Origin: Pseudomonas sp. MM211
GTDB lineage: Bacteria > Pseudomonadota > Gammaproteobacteria > Pseudomonadales > Pseudomonadaceae
Length of the DNA stretch: 64,000 bases
Assembly: GCF_020386635.1 (NCBI RefSeq)
Contig: NZ_CP081942.1
Location: 2,852,001-2,916,000, forward strand
Reading direction: 5' to 3'
Each line of letters begins with the position of its first letter. The stretch's first letter is position 1. Positions 45,996 through 56,067 of the stretch are shown in pieces. The position numbers were made by a program, and so were the translations under genes. The notes beneath the pieces were generated by a model. It did not search any database, had not been told where the DNA came from, and worked only from the letters and a program-made list of their open reading frames with translations.

Positions 45996-46027
45996 ACCCG
46001 CTCACTGGCTCCTGCCAGCGAGCGGGT
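45996..46027. terminator. Hairpin between convergent stressosome and RND operons
   Basis: ACCCGCTCACTGGC pairs with GCCAGCGAGCGGGT around TCCT, with one mismatch. It lies 23 bases after the hybrid-kinase stop and 16 bases past the RND stop, so it may serve both operons. No T-tract. Confidence 0.6.
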
Positions 46028-46042
46028 TCGGCCTCGTATTGC

Positions 46043-48449
46043 TCAAGCCGCTTTAACGGCCTGCCGGGAAAGCAGCAACCTAGCCAGCGCCGGGGTGAGG
46101 ATCAGCGCGCCGAGCATGTTCCAGATGAACATGAAGGCCAGCAGGATACCCATATCCGCCTGGAACTTGATCGGCGAGAACGCCCAGGTGGCCACGGCGA
46201 TGCCCAGGGTTATGCCCGTCAGTACCACCACCTTGCCGGTGGACAGCAGCGCCAGGTAATACGCCCGTGACAAGGGGATGCCCTGGCGCAGGTTGGCCAG
46301 CGTGACGCTGAGGATGTACAGCGAGTAGTCCACGCCAATCCCCACCCCGAGCGCGATCACCGGCAACGTGGCGACCTTCAGGCCGATGCCCAGGCCCACC
46401 ATCAGTGCCTCGCAGAGAATCGAGGTGAGCATCAGCGGCAGCACCGTGCAGACCACCGCACGCCAGGAGCGGAAGGTGATGTAGCAGAGCAGGGTGACCG
46501 CCGCGTAGACCATCAGCAGCATCTGCACGTTGGCCTTCTTCACGACGATATTGGTGGCCGCCTCGATACCGGCGTTACCGGCCGCGGACATGAACTGCAG
46601 GCTGTCGCTGTCGTTCGCTGCTGCGAAGGCTTCTACGGTATTGACCACTCGGGTCAGGGTGTCGGCCTTGTGGTCGGCGAGAAACACGTTGATGGTCAGC
46701 AGGTCGCAGTTCTGGTTGAACAGCTCCCGTGGTGCACGGGTGATGATGGCGTTGAGCAGGCCCTGGTTACGGGGAATCTCGTACCAGGTCAGGCTGCCTT
46801 CGTTCATGCCGGCGGCGGCCTGTTTGCTGAGCGCTGCCAGGGAAGTGGTGGAGACCACCCCGGGCAGTTGCTGCAGCCGCGCTTCCAGGGCATCGACCTT
46901 GACCAGGGTTTCGTAGTTGGCGCAGTAGTACTGCGGCGTTTTCACCATCACCACGTACTTGTCGCTGCTGGCCGCGTAGTTGCTGACCATGAAGGCGTTG
47001 TCCTGGTTGTAGCGCGAGTCGGCACGCAGCTCAGGGGCTCCCGGGTCGAGGTCGCCAACCTTGAGGTGCAGGCTGACCGCGAAGCCGCCCAGGGCCAGTA
47101 CAGCCGCGACGATCAGAGCACCGTTGCTCCAGCGCCCGGGGCGGGTGAAACGGTCGAGAAAGGCCCACAGTGCCTGACGGTCCCTGCAGTTCGTCGCTGA
47201 TCGCGCGTTGCTCGGCCACTGCCTCGCGGCGCGCAGCGGTCTTGCTGACGCCGGTGTAGGAGAGCAGCACGGGCAGCAGCACCAGATTGGTGAGCACCAG
47301 TACCAGCACGCCGATGGTGGCGGTGACGGCGAGATCCTGAATCACCGGGATGTTGATGATCATCAGCACGGCGAAGCCCACGGCATCGGCCAGCAGCGCC
47401 ATGGCACCGGTCAGGAACAGGCGCCGAAAGGTCAGCCGCGCCGCGGTGAGCTTGTCGGCGCCACGGCCGATGTCCTGCATGATGCCGTTCATCTTCTGCG
47501 CGCCATGGGACAGGCCGATGGCGAAGATCAGAAACGGCACCAGGATCGAGTAGGGATCGAGGTTGTAACCCAGTGTCGCCAGCAAGCCGAGCAGCCACAC
47601 CACGGCGATCACCGAGCAGAGCAGTACCAGCAGGGTGCTGCGTACACAGCGGGTGTACCAGTAGAGCACCAGGGCGCAGATCAGTAAGGTGCCGGCGAAG
47701 AACAGCTGCATCAGTGCCAGGCCATCCATCAGGTCGCCGACCACCTTGGCGAAGCCGGTGATGGCGATACTGGTCTGCTCGTTGCTGTACTTGGCACGCA
47801 AGTCGTCCAGCTGTTTGGACAGGGTTCGGTAGTCCAGGGCATTGTCGGAACCGGCCGTGGCGGCGTCCTGCAGCGGCAGGATGATCACGCTGGAGCGCAG
47901 GTTGGGGGCGACCAGGCGGCCGATCTCCCCGGAGCGTTCGACGTTCTGGCGTACCTGCTCGATGCTCGCCGCCGAGCCGTCGTAGTCTTCGGGAATCACC
48001 GGGCCGCCGTCGAAGCCCTCTTCGGTCACGCCGATCCAGCGGGTGGCCGGCGTCCACAGCGATTTCATATAGGGGCGATCCACCCCGGTTATCAGGAACA
48101 GCTCGTCGTTGAGCTGTTTCAGGGTTTCCAGGTAAGCCGCGTCATAGATGCTGCCGTTGTTGCTGCGCACGGCGATGCGCAGGGTGTTGCCGCCTTCGCC
48201 GAGTTGGCCGCGGTACTGGAAGTAGTTTTCGATGTAGGGGTGACCGACCGGGATCATCTTCTCGAAGGCGGCGCTCAGGCGCAGATCCTGTGCCTGCCAG
48301 GCCAGTGCGGCACTGAACAGCAGGCACACCACGATGATGATCTGCCGGTACCTGAACAGCAGCCGCTCAGGCAGGCCGCCCGAGTGCGGGTCGAACAGGC
48401 TGGTGGCGTTCTCGCTGCCATTCTGGGGGGCGGTGGCTTTACTGTTCAC
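46043..48449 (-). pseudogene. RND/MMPL-family transporter, frameshifted near residue 420
   Basis: From GTG 48449 (GGAG 8 bases upstream) the frame encodes an RND permease with MIPVGHPYIENYFQYRG and a sterol-sensing-like block of membrane helices, but runs out of frame after AISDELQ. The rest (QALWAFLDRFTRPGRWSNG through the second helix block to 46043) continues in another frame. Removing one G from the GGG run at 47182-47184 (CCC on plus) restores ELQDRQALW and gives one 801-residue protein of normal family length. Such permeases accompany DUF1302, DUF1329 and YCF48 genes and probably export a lipid-like compound. The break is either recent inactivation or a homopolymer base-calling error. 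Confidence 0.85.
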
Positions 48450-49542
48450 GAGGGTCGCTCCGGTTCAGGGCATCGAGGTTGAGGCGCGACGCGCCGCGGG
48501 CGCCGCTCAGCACCAGCCCGCCACCGGCCACTTCGACCAGGCCGGTGAGGTAGGTCGGCTCGTCGAGCGTGGTGGTGACGAAGCCGTCTTGTGGGTTCTG
48601 GCTGGCCAGCAGGCGCCCGGATTCATCGACCAGCAGCACACTGCCGTCGCTCAGTCGCGTACCGGCGGTCAGGGTGATGGGTTGCGCATTGGCGATGGCT
48701 TTCCAGCTTTCGCCGGCGTCTTTGGAGAGATAGCTCTTGCCGCGCAGGCCGAAGGCGAGCAGGTCGCCCTGGCCGCTGGTAACCAGGCCGAACAGGGTGC
48801 CACTGGCTGGTGACTGCAGGGCCTGGAAGCTGGCGCCACCATCGTCGGAGCGCAGCAGCAGGCCTTGCTCGCCGGCAATGAACAGTTTGTCGCCGCTGGC
48901 CTGGATGTCATAAAGGTGCAGCGCTCCGGGGTTGTCCAGGTGCTCGTCGATAGGCTGCCAGGTCGCGCCGCCATCGCTGGTGGCGAATGCCAGGCCGTAA
49001 GCGCCCAGCACGATGCCGCGCTGGTCGTCGAAGAAATGCACGGCCAGGAAGGGTTTGTCCGGGCCGTCCGCGATCAGGTTGCGGGCATCTGCCACGCGGC
49101 GTTCGCTGGCCGCGCCAGGCTCGGCTGCAAGGCGCTTCTGCGCCGCCGCCTGGATCAATTGCGCGGCCTGCCGACCATCCAGTTGCAGGCGCCAGCTGCG
49201 TCCGCCATCACTGCTGTGCAGCACCACGCCAGCGTGGCCCACTGCCCAGCCCTGTTCGGCAGTGGGGAAGGTGACGCGGGTCAGCGTGACGCTGACTGGT
49301 GCTTCCATCTGTTGCCAGGATTGCCCGCCATCTTCGGAACGAAGAATGAAGCCGCGCTCGCCAACCGCTACCAGCGCATCGCCGGCATGGGTCACGTCGA
49401 GCATCAGCGAACGCTGGGCCAACTGGCTGTGCAACGCCGGTTGCTGCAGCGGTTCGGTCGGCACTGCCTGATCATTCGCGTTGGCGCTGGCCACACTCAG
49501 GCACAAGGCCAGGGTGAGCCCGCCAAGTAGGATTCGTTGCAT
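48439..49542 (-). CDS. YCF48/Hcf136-like beta-propeller protein
   Basis: A 367-residue exported protein. A signal peptide ends near residue 22 (SVASANA). It has repeated BNR/sortilin-type blades with S-x-D-x-G-x-(S/T)-W: SEDGGQSWQQ, SSDGGRSWRL, TSDGGATWQP, SDDGGASF and SKDAGESWK. GAGG precedes the ATG, and its stop overlaps the RND start by 11 bp. In Pseudomonas this gene regularly stands between DUF1329 and the RND permease, and it probably forms a periplasmic part of the same export or import complex. It has no link to photosynthesis here. Confidence 0.9.
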   Translation of the reverse strand: MQRILLGGLTLALCLSVASANANDQAVPTEPLQQPALHSQLAQRSLMLDVTHAGDALVAVGERGFILRSEDGGQSWQQMEAPVSVTLTRVTFPTAEQGWAVGHAGVVLHSSDGGRSWRLQLDGRQAAQLIQAAAQKRLAAEPGAASERRVADARNLIADGPDKPFLAVHFFDDQRGIVLGAYGLAFATSDGGATWQPIDEHLDNPGALHLYDIQASGDKLFIAGEQGLLLRSDDGGASFQALQSPASGTLFGLVTSGQGDLLAFGLRGKSYLSKDAGESWKAIANAQPITLTAGTRLSDGSVLLVDESGRLLASQNPQDGFVTTTLDEPTYLTGLVEVAGGGLVLSGARGASRLNLDALNRSDPREQ

Positions 49543-49597
49543 CGATGGTTACCTCGAAGAGGGGCGGGCATGGCGTGCCCGCCCTTGCTGCGTTGGA

Positions 49598-50947
49598 TCA
49601 GCGCACGGAGTCCGACGCTACTGCGTTGCCGGTGAAGAAGTTCTCCGGCTTGCGTGGTACTACCGAGTAACGCTCGCCGTTGAGCCCCTGCACCACGCTG
49701 TAGGTGCCGGCCTGCAGGTTGTAGATGACCACCGGCTTGACCACTACCGCCGGGATGCTCGGCACCACGAACGGCAGCGCCTGATTGACTCGCCACAACT
49801 TGCCCTGGGCGTCGTAGCCATCAGCCAGGGCGATGGTCCAGCTGTCCTCGTCGATGTAGAAGCGGCGTTTCGGTACCGCATGGCGTTTGCCTGGGGCGAC
49901 CGTGGCTTCCACTTCCCAGACACGGTGCAGCTCCCAGCGCATCTTCTCGGGGTTGAGCACGTCCTTGGTGTTGACCTCGTCCGGCTTGAGCGAATGGAAG
50001 TTGTTGAGGTTGTAGGGGATGTACATTTCCTTCTTGCCGATCAGCTTCCACTGGTAGCGATCCGGGTGGCCGATGAATCCATGCACTTCGTCGAAATAGT
50101 TGGCCCCCGAGGCGACGAAGTCCGGCGTGTCGTAACCCACGGTAGGGGCCTTGCGAACCCGGCGCTGGCCGACCAGGTATTGCCAGGCATCACGCGGGTT
50201 GGCGGCGTTGATGCTGTCGTGGGTAACCAGTGACTCACCGGCCTTGAACGGCGGTTCGTTGGTGAGGAAGCGCAGCAGTACGTACTGGCCTGGCCATTTC
50301 TCGGCGCTGCCATCTTTGTAGTAGTACGGATACTGCCAGTTCTCCACGCCGCGGCTGGCCAGGGTGCGCGAGCCGTCGGCGTTGCCGATGGTGTTGCGGT
50401 AACCCATTTCGATGGACTCGGCCTCGACCCGCAGCAGGAAGTTCCAGATCAGCTCGTTGCCGTCCTTTGGAATCGGGAACGGGATACCGCCGTAGCAGCC
50501 CTGTACCGACAGCCCGTTCTCGGTCAGCTGGCAGCGTGTGGCGTTGGCTTGCGTGTTGTCATAAACCCATTGCGCTGCCGCGGCGCTGCGGTGGGTTGGG
50601 TAGACATCGACATGAAAGCTGTTTGGGTACTTCTGCAGCAGCGCCTGGGTACCTTCACTGAGCTTGTCGGCGTACTGGGCGGCGTTGGTGGCCGTGATGC
50701 GTACCAGTGGTTTTTCGCCTGGGAACGGATCAGCCGGCACATCGCCGAACTTGGCACCGGCGACTTCGCCGGTCAGCCCGCCCGTCCAAGCGGGGATGCT
50801 GCCATCGGCATTGCCGGCGCGTTCGGCGCCCAGCGGTGTGAGGGTACTCTTCAGTGCCTCGGCTTCCTGGGGGGAGACCGCAGCGAGCGTCTGGCCAGCG
50901 ATCAGGCTGGCGGCCAGGGCAGTCAGTAGCAGAGCTTGTCGTTTCAT
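49598..50947 (-). CDS. DUF1329 family periplasmic/outer-membrane-associated protein
   Basis: A 449-residue protein with a signal peptide (LLLTALAASLIAGQTLA). The start of the mature part, SPQEAEALKSTLTPLGAERAGNADGSIPAW, is the hallmark of DUF1329. It has a LolA/LppX-like lipid-binding feel, but its function is unproven. GGAG precedes the ATG. It is 18 bp after the DUF1302 gene and 55 bp before the YCF48 gene, so it is part of one operon. Confidence 0.92.
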   Translation of the reverse strand: MKRQALLLTALAASLIAGQTLAAVSPQEAEALKSTLTPLGAERAGNADGSIPAWTGGLTGEVAGAKFGDVPADPFPGEKPLVRITATNAAQYADKLSEGTQALLQKYPNSFHVDVYPTHRSAAAAQWVYDNTQANATRCQLTENGLSVQGCYGGIPFPIPKDGNELIWNFLLRVEAESIEMGYRNTIGNADGSRTLASRGVENWQYPYYYKDGSAEKWPGQYVLLRFLTNEPPFKAGESLVTHDSINAANPRDAWQYLVGQRRVRKAPTVGYDTPDFVASGANYFDEVHGFIGHPDRYQWKLIGKKEMYIPYNLNNFHSLKPDEVNTKDVLNPEKMRWELHRVWEVEATVAPGKRHAVPKRRFYIDEDSWTIALADGYDAQGKLWRVNQALPFVVPSIPAVVVKPVVIYNLQAGTYSVVQGLNGERYSVVPRKPENFFTGNAVASDSVR

Positions 50948-50965
50948 CTTGTTGTTCTCCGTGGA

Positions 50966-52600
50966 TCAGAAAGTGCGCTGGATAGAGAAGGCGACGAAGT
51001 CTCTGTCCTTGAACGATTGCTCGAAGGTGTAGTTGTTGTTGCCGTCGATGACCGGGCCGCCATCACCGAAGAAGTTGGTGTAGCTGAGCGAGGCGTACCA
51101 CTGCTTCTGGTAGTCGGCCTTGAGCGCCACGGTGAAATCGCCACCGTGCTCTGGCGCGAATGCCTGCGGGGTTACCGAAGAGCGGCCGTAAGGGGTGTAA
51201 CCGACCGTGATCGGCACCTGCACGTCTACGCCTGGCATCACCTGGAAGTACTGCGGCTCGAAGGTGAAACGCAGCGAATAGGCATCGCGTGTGGTGTTGG
51301 GGTCGAGGTTCTGGGCGTTCTGCTTGATTTTCAGGCGGCGGTTGAAGGCCACCTCACCCGCCAGCGAGGCGCCGTCCCAGAGGGCCGAGCCGCCGTACAC
51401 GTTGATCATCGAGACCTGTGCATGCAGGGAGTCGCCAACCGGGTAGAGCGGGTTACTGTTGTTGTCGCCGGTCATGTCGCCGGTCACCACCACGCCGCCG
51501 GTCGGTGCCAGTGGCGTGTCGACGCGCATCGAGAGTTCGCCGGCTACGTTGGCTTCACCCACGGTGGTGCTGAAGCTGGCGCCGAATACCTTGACGTCTT
51601 CGGGGTAGACGTTGATGAAGCTGTCGTCGCCGCCAAGGAAGCCTGGGCGGAAGTACCAGATAGGGGTCTTTTCGTGGTAGCGCGCCGCGTACAGGCCGAA
51701 TTCCCAGTCATCCAGGGCAAAGCGCACCTGTCCGCCGAATTGGCCGGAATCCCGTGCATCGATGTCGTCAGCGCGCAGTAGCGGCCCGCCGGCAAAGAAC
51801 AGCCGCTCTGCACCCTCGCCAATGAAGTCGCCAGTGCTGAAATAGCTACCCGAGCTTGGCAGACGGGTCTTGTTCCATTCGAACTGGTAGTAGGCGCCAA
51901 CGCTGATCGTGTCGGTCAGCTGCCAGTTGAAGGAGAACTGCTCGGTGGGCAGGAGGATTTCCTTGAACTGCGAGCCGGGCACCGACTGTAGCTTGACGAT
52001 ATCGACGTGCCCTTGTGCGGCAGCGATGCCGTTGGCGCCGAAGAACAGGCTCTCGCCGTAAGTCTGGTTGAACTGGCCGAGGCGCAGAGAAAGGCGAGTC
52101 GAGCCGATATCGCGCGCGCCGTAGACGAAGGCATCGAGAAGTTCCACGTCGCGGCCATGCAGGTCGCGGGTTTTGTCGGTGAACTCGTTGTAGTCGACGC
52201 TCACCGGGTTGGCGGTGCCGGGCGAGTTGTTGTCGTTGCTCTCGTTGTAGACCGTGTCGTACCAGGCTGAGCCGCTGATCCGTGCGCCGACATCGCGGTA
52301 TTTGACGTCGAACTGAGAAAGCACGTCGAAGCGGTTGGAGATCAGCCCGGTGCTGAAGTTGCGATCACCGTCGTCTCTGTTCGGGTTGGGTGAGGATGCG
52401 GTGATGTTGTCCGCCCGCTCATTGAGGCGCCAGGCGTTGCTGTACTTGACGGTGTTGTCCCAACTGGTGGAAAGGCCTTCGACACCAGTATCGAACTGGA
52501 AAGCCAGGGCATTGGCCGAGCACAGGGCCATGGCGATACCAAGGGCGCTGGCGCTGCGCAGGGATGCCGGTACGGCTGAGTGGCGTTGCTGGATGTTCAT
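50966..52600 (-). CDS. DUF1302 family outer-membrane protein
   Basis: A 544-residue protein with a signal peptide ending near residue 33 (ALCSANALAFQ) and a mature part that opens FDTGVEGLSTSWDNTVKYSNAWRL, as DUF1302 proteins do. The rest is strand-rich with alternating aromatic residues and ends in KDRDFVAFSIQRTF, a beta-barrel terminal strand. It is likely an outer-membrane channel for hydrophobic compounds, first gene of the DUF1302-DUF1329-YCF48-RND operon. AGAGG precedes the ATG. Confidence 0.92.
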   Translation of the reverse strand: MNIQQRHSAVPASLRSASALGIAMALCSANALAFQFDTGVEGLSTSWDNTVKYSNAWRLNERADNITASSPNPNRDDGDRNFSTGLISNRFDVLSQFDVKYRDVGARISGSAWYDTVYNESNDNNSPGTANPVSVDYNEFTDKTRDLHGRDVELLDAFVYGARDIGSTRLSLRLGQFNQTYGESLFFGANGIAAAQGHVDIVKLQSVPGSQFKEILLPTEQFSFNWQLTDTISVGAYYQFEWNKTRLPSSGSYFSTGDFIGEGAERLFFAGGPLLRADDIDARDSGQFGGQVRFALDDWEFGLYAARYHEKTPIWYFRPGFLGGDDSFINVYPEDVKVFGASFSTTVGEANVAGELSMRVDTPLAPTGGVVVTGDMTGDNNSNPLYPVGDSLHAQVSMINVYGGSALWDGASLAGEVAFNRRLKIKQNAQNLDPNTTRDAYSLRFTFEPQYFQVMPGVDVQVPITVGYTPYGRSSVTPQAFAPEHGGDFTVALKADYQKQWYASLSYTNFFGDGGPVIDGNNNYTFEQSFKDRDFVAFSIQRTF

Positions 52601-52692
52601 GGATACCTCTTCTGCATTCTTGTTGTTGTTACAGGCGGTTCCATCCGTAGCTACGGATGCTCGGGTTGGCAGTTCTGGTGGTGCTCCTTGAC

Positions 52693-53124
52693 TCAGTTGT
52701 GGCGTTGCTCGGTAAGCGCGAGCGCGGCAATGCCGGCGGTCGCAATCTGTTCGTCGAAATCGGCTCTAACGCCGCTAGCAGCGATGCCACCCAGGCACTG
52801 GCCCTCGTGCAGTAGGGGCAGGCCGCCGGGCATTGGCATCACGTTGTGCAGAAAGGCGGCGCCAGGTTGCCCGGTGCTGAGCAGGTCGGCGAAGAAACGG
52901 GTGGGGCGTCGGGTGAGGGCGGCGCTGCGCGCTTTGTCGATGGCGATCTGTGCCGATGAGGGCGTTGCGCCCGGCAACCGGCGAAAAGCCAGCAGGTGGC
53001 CGCCGTCATCGACCACGGCTATCGACACCAACCACTCGTTGCGCCCGGCTTCGACAAGGGCGGCATCGAGCAGAGCGGTGATTTCCTGAGCATCGAGGCT
53101 CGGTCGGCTATGCATGTCGGGCAC
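52693..53124 (-). CDS. GlcG/HbpS-family (heme-binding-like) protein
   Basis: A 140-143 residue protein with the GlcG/HbpS fold: EWLVSIAVVDDGGHLLAFRR, a helix with QIAIDKARSAALTRRP, PGGLPLLHEGQCLGGIAASGV and the C-terminal helix. Starts at GTG 53124 or ATG 53115 are possible. In catabolic clusters such proteins are frequent accessory genes with unclear roles. It lies 92 bp upstream of the DUF1302 gene, same strand, and shares a control region with the divergent chemoreceptor. Confidence 0.85.
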   Translation of the reverse strand: MPDMHSRPSLDAQEITALLDAALVEAGRNEWLVSIAVVDDGGHLLAFRRLPGATPSSAQIAIDKARSAALTRRPTRFFADLLSTGQPGAAFLHNVMPMPGGLPLLHEGQCLGGIAASGVRADFDEQIATAGIAALALTEQRHN

Positions 53125-53168
53125 TCTTATTTTTATGCATTATCTATTTATTTTGCTTTTTAATGTGC

Positions 53169-53180
53169 TTTGTGCACAAA
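53169..53180. promoter_or_regulatory. Predicted GntR operator, chemoreceptor promoter
   Basis: TTTGTGCACAAA is a perfect 12-bp palindrome and matches the sites at 55228 and 60621 (TTTGTGCAYAAA). It is 89 bp before the chemoreceptor start and 45 bp before the GlcG/HbpS-like start, so it could act in both directions. Confidence 0.65.
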
Positions 53181-53269
53181 AATAGGACGCCTGTTGGATG
53201 GAGTCAAGGGAAAAACGATGGCTCTGTTCGAATCAGCACTCTCTCGAATGGCATAGGAACAACAACAAG

Positions 53270-55201
53270 ATGAAATCCATGTCTCTGGCGCTTCGGCAGC
53301 TTTCCATCGGCACCTTGTTAGCTGTGGGCTTCAGCCTGCTGTGTGGCCTCAGCGTGCTGCTCGCGGCGGCCATCGCCTTCAACCTGCAGGCGGTTTTCCA
53401 GGGGGAGGCGCAACTGGAGCGCATCGCCAGCGTGCACACGGGGATTCTCGACAGCCGCATCGCCGAGAAGAGCTATCGCCTGGAGGCCAGCGAGGCCAGC
53501 GAGGCCAGCGAGGCCAGTGGCGATCAGGTGCGCACGCGGATACAGGCAATCGCCCAGTACCTGGATGGCAACGAGCAGGCGCAGCGCCCACTGCTCGAGG
53601 CTGGCGAGCACTACCTCGAGCAGTTCGAGCGTCTGACCCAGGCCCGTGAACGCCTGGGCGAAACCCGCCAGGCGATGAGCCGTGAGGCCGACGAGGTGCG
53701 CGTTTCCTTCGAAAGCGTGGAGCAGGATCTGACCGAGTCGCTGATGCAGCAGGACAGCGACATGGTCGCCGCCCTGGTGCTGGCAGAAAGTGCCACGGCG
53801 CTGATGCGCAAGTTGCTGGCGTTGCGCACTGCCGAGTGGGCGTACAGCCAGGACGAAGTGGAAAACGACTATGACCAGTGGATATTGCTGCTCAGTGATT
53901 TGCGTTCCTCCACCCAGGCGCTGGCCGGCGGTGCCCAGGCACAGCAGCGCGAGGCACTGGATGTGGCACTCGGTTCTCTGGAGCGCTACCGCACGGCCTT
54001 CGAGGCCTACCACGCGAGTGCCGCCGCAAGCCGCGAAACGGAGCGTGAGATGGAGCGCATCGCCGAGCAGATGCTGGGCGTTTCCAGTGCGATGCGCGCG
54101 CAGGTCTCCGAGCGCCAGCAGCAGCTCAAGGGCGGCGCTTATTCGTGGCTGGTGGTGATGGGGCTGTTGGTGTTGATCCTCGGCGCCGCAACGGCCTGGT
54201 TCATTCGCCGCCAGATCATCCACTCGCTGCGCGACACGGCTGCGCTGGTCGAGCAGTTTGCCGCTGGCCGGCTGGGCGTGCACATCAGCGAGCGCAGTGA
54301 CGAACTGGGTCTGGTGCAGCGTGCCATGGGACGGATGGGCGAGAGCCTGCACGGCGTGGTCAGTCGTATCGAACAAGGTGCTCTTGGCCTCAGCGCGGCG
54401 TCCCGCGAGCTAGCCCAAGTGACCGAGGAAATGGCCCAGGGCGCTGAACAGCAGGCTCAGGAAACCGAACGGGTGTTCAGCGCCATGCAGGCCATGGGCA
54501 TCACCCTGGGGCAGGTGGTGAGCCTCACCGGGGAAGCGTCCAGCGCCGCCGGCTCAGCGCGTAAGGGCAGCGAAGCCAGTCGGGGTGATGTGGAGGCGAC
54601 GGTGAAGCAGATAAGTCAGCTCGATGAACTGGTGCGCGAGGCCGGGCAGGGTATGCGTGCGCTGGATGCCCGCAGCACGAGCATCGGCGGGGTGCTGGGA
54701 GTGATTCAGGGGCTGGTGGAGCAGACCAATCTGCTGGCGCTGAACGCTGCCATCGAAGCGGCGCGGGCGGGTGATATGGGCCGTGGTTTCTCGGTGGTCG
54801 CCGACGAGGTACGCAGCCTAGCCAATCGTACCCAAGGCTCGGCCGCGGAGATCGCCACGATGATCGATTCGCTGCAGCGCGACAGCAAGAACGTGCTCAG
54901 CCATGTGGAGCGGGCGGGTGAGGAGTCGGTACGTGCCCGCGAGCATTCTTCTCGGGCCAGCCTGGTGCTCAGTGGTGTGAGCACCGACGTGTCGACCATT
55001 CATCAGATGAACCTGCAGATCGCCAGTGCCACCGAAGCGCAGAATCGCATGGCCAGCGAGGTCGGCCAGAGCATGGTGCAGGTGCGTGAAGCCGCATTGC
55101 AGGGCCAGGCACGTAGCCACAGGTTGCGCGGTGCCTGTCAGGAGCTGGAACAATTGGCCGGGCAATTGCGCCAGGCGCTGGGATACTTCAAGCTGAACTA
55201 G
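53270..55201 (+). CDS. Methyl-accepting chemotaxis protein with HBM-type sensor
   Basis: A 643-residue receptor. Starts at ATG 53270 or 53279 are plausible; the frame is open to 53198. Membrane helices at about residues 13-37 and 290-312 enclose about 250 helical periplasmic residues, the size of an HBM (helical bimodular) domain as in McpS-type receptors of organic acids. HAMP, then the tip [23 protein letters not shown], follow. A four-copy EAS repeat is embedded in the sensor. Its place beside the GntR gene and catabolic operons suggests attraction to their substrate. Confidence 0.92.
   Translation: MKSMSLALRQLSIGTLLAVGFSLLCGLSVLLAAAIAFNLQAVFQGEAQLERIASVHTGILDSRIAEKSYRLEASEASEASEASGDQVRTRIQAIAQYLDGNEQAQRPLLEAGEHYLEQFERLTQARERLGETRQAMSREADEVRVSFESVEQDLTESLMQQDSDMVAALVLAESATALMRKLLALRTAEWAYSQDEVENDYDQWILLLSDLRSSTQALAGGAQAQQREALDVALGSLERYRTAFEAYHASAAASRETEREMERIAEQMLGVSSAMRAQVSERQQQLKGGAYSWLVVMGLLVLILGAATAWFIRRQIIHSLRDTAALVEQFAAGRLGVHISERSDELGLVQRAMGRMGESLHGVVSRIEQGALGLSAASRELAQVTEEMAQGAEQQAQETERVFSAMQAMGITLGQVVSLTGEASSAAGSARKGSEASRGDVEATVKQISQLDELVREAGQGMRALDARSTSIGGVLGVIQGLVEQTNLLALNAAIEAARAGDMGRGFSVVADEVRSLANRTQGSAAEIATMIDSLQRDSKNVLSHVERAGEESVRAREHSSRASLVLSGVSTDVSTIHQMNLQIASATEAQNRMASEVGQSMVQVREAALQGQARSHRLRGACQELEQLAGQLRQALGYFKLN
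53483..53518 (+). repeat. In-frame 9-bp tandem repeat, four copies
   Basis: GAGGCCAGC is repeated three times exactly, and a fourth time with a final T. It encodes [12 protein letters not shown] within the periplasmic domain of the chemoreceptor. Copy changes would keep the frame and alter helix length by about one turn per unit. Confidence 0.9.
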
Positions 55202-55213
55202 CCGCATATAAAT

Positions 55214-55239
55214 TGCACAAAGATATCTTTGTGCATAAA
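55214..55239. promoter_or_regulatory. GntR autoregulatory operator
   Basis: A perfect 22-bp palindrome at 55214-55235 is made of TGCACAAAGAT and its complement. The 12-mer TTTGTGCATAAA at 55228-55239 is identical to that at 60621. The palindrome ends 25 bases before the gntR ATG. Confidence 0.75.
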
Positions 55240-55260
55240 ATCAAGAAGCGTGCAACATCC

Positions 55261-55962
55261 ATGGATAACCGTGATATGCAAAATCAACAAGGCGGTTCCC
55301 TCATCGAGGTCGCCCTGCAGCAGATGAAGAAATCCATCATCTGCTGCGAACTGGCACCGGGTGAGAAACTAAAAGTCGCCGAGCTTTCCCAGAACTACGG
55401 CCTCAGCAGTTCGCCGATTCGCGAAGCGCTCAATCGCCTCGCCCAGGAAGGCATCGTCGAAGCCAGCGAGAACAAGGGGTTTCGCGTTGCGCGATTGTCG
55501 GTCGAAGACTTCCAGCAGATCACCCAGCTGCGCCGGTTGCTGGAGTGCGAAGCGCTGGCCGAAGCCATTCGTCATGGCGATGACGCCTGGGAGGCCGACG
55601 TGCTCGGCGCTTTCCACCGTCTCAACGTGATCGAAAAGCGCCTGGGCAGCATTGCTGTGGCCCTCGATGACGACTGGTCCGTGCGCCACAAGGCGTTCCA
55701 CTTCGCGCTGTTTTCCGCCTGCCCGTCGACCATGTTGCTGCGTCTGATCGACTCGCTGTTCGACCAGGCAGAGCGCTATCGTCGCTTCTCCGCGCTGCAC
55801 CGCAAGGTCGAGCGACACAAGGGCGACGAGCACCAGCAGTTGATCGACGCGGTATTGTCGCGGGACATCGACGTATCGGTCAGCCTGCTCGGCAATCACA
55901 TCGGCGGTACCCTGACTCACGTCACCGACGTATTGCGCCAGCAGCACTCGACGCTGCAGTGA
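55261..55962 (+). CDS. GntR-family regulator (FCD/VanR-FadR subfamily)
   Basis: A 233-residue regulator from ATG 55261. The winged HTH contains APGEKLKVAELSQNYGLSSSPIREALNRLAQEGIVE. The FCD ligand domain has the metal-binding-type pattern in VRHKAFHFAL and the later NHIGGTLTHV histidines. The TTG at 55213 would start inside the operator and is rejected. It is likely the local repressor of the two catabolic operons and the chemoreceptor, based on shared operator-like sites. Confidence 0.9.
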   Translation: MDNRDMQNQQGGSLIEVALQQMKKSIICCELAPGEKLKVAELSQNYGLSSSPIREALNRLAQEGIVEASENKGFRVARLSVEDFQQITQLRRLLECEALAEAIRHGDDAWEADVLGAFHRLNVIEKRLGSIAVALDDDWSVRHKAFHFALFSACPSTMLLRLIDSLFDQAERYRRFSALHRKVERHKGDEHQQLIDAVLSRDIDVSVSLLGNHIGGTLTHVTDVLRQQHSTLQ

Positions 55963-55967
55963 CAGGC

Positions 55968-56004
55968 AAACGCCCGCACCGCCGTCATGGCGGTGCGGGC
56001 GTTT
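55968..56004. terminator. Strong bidirectional terminator
   Basis: AAACGCCCGCACCGCC pairs with its exact complement over 16 bp around GTCAT, ending in TTTT on plus and AAA on the left. It separates gntR (plus) from the FAD monooxygenase (minus). A second perfect palindrome, AGGCCGGCATGCCGGCCT at 56042-56059, lies just past the monooxygenase stop. Confidence 0.9.
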
Positions 56005-56067
56005 TCGTGTCCGTCATCCGTATCGCAAACGATCGATGAGAAGGCCGGCATGCCGGCCTCCTGTCAT

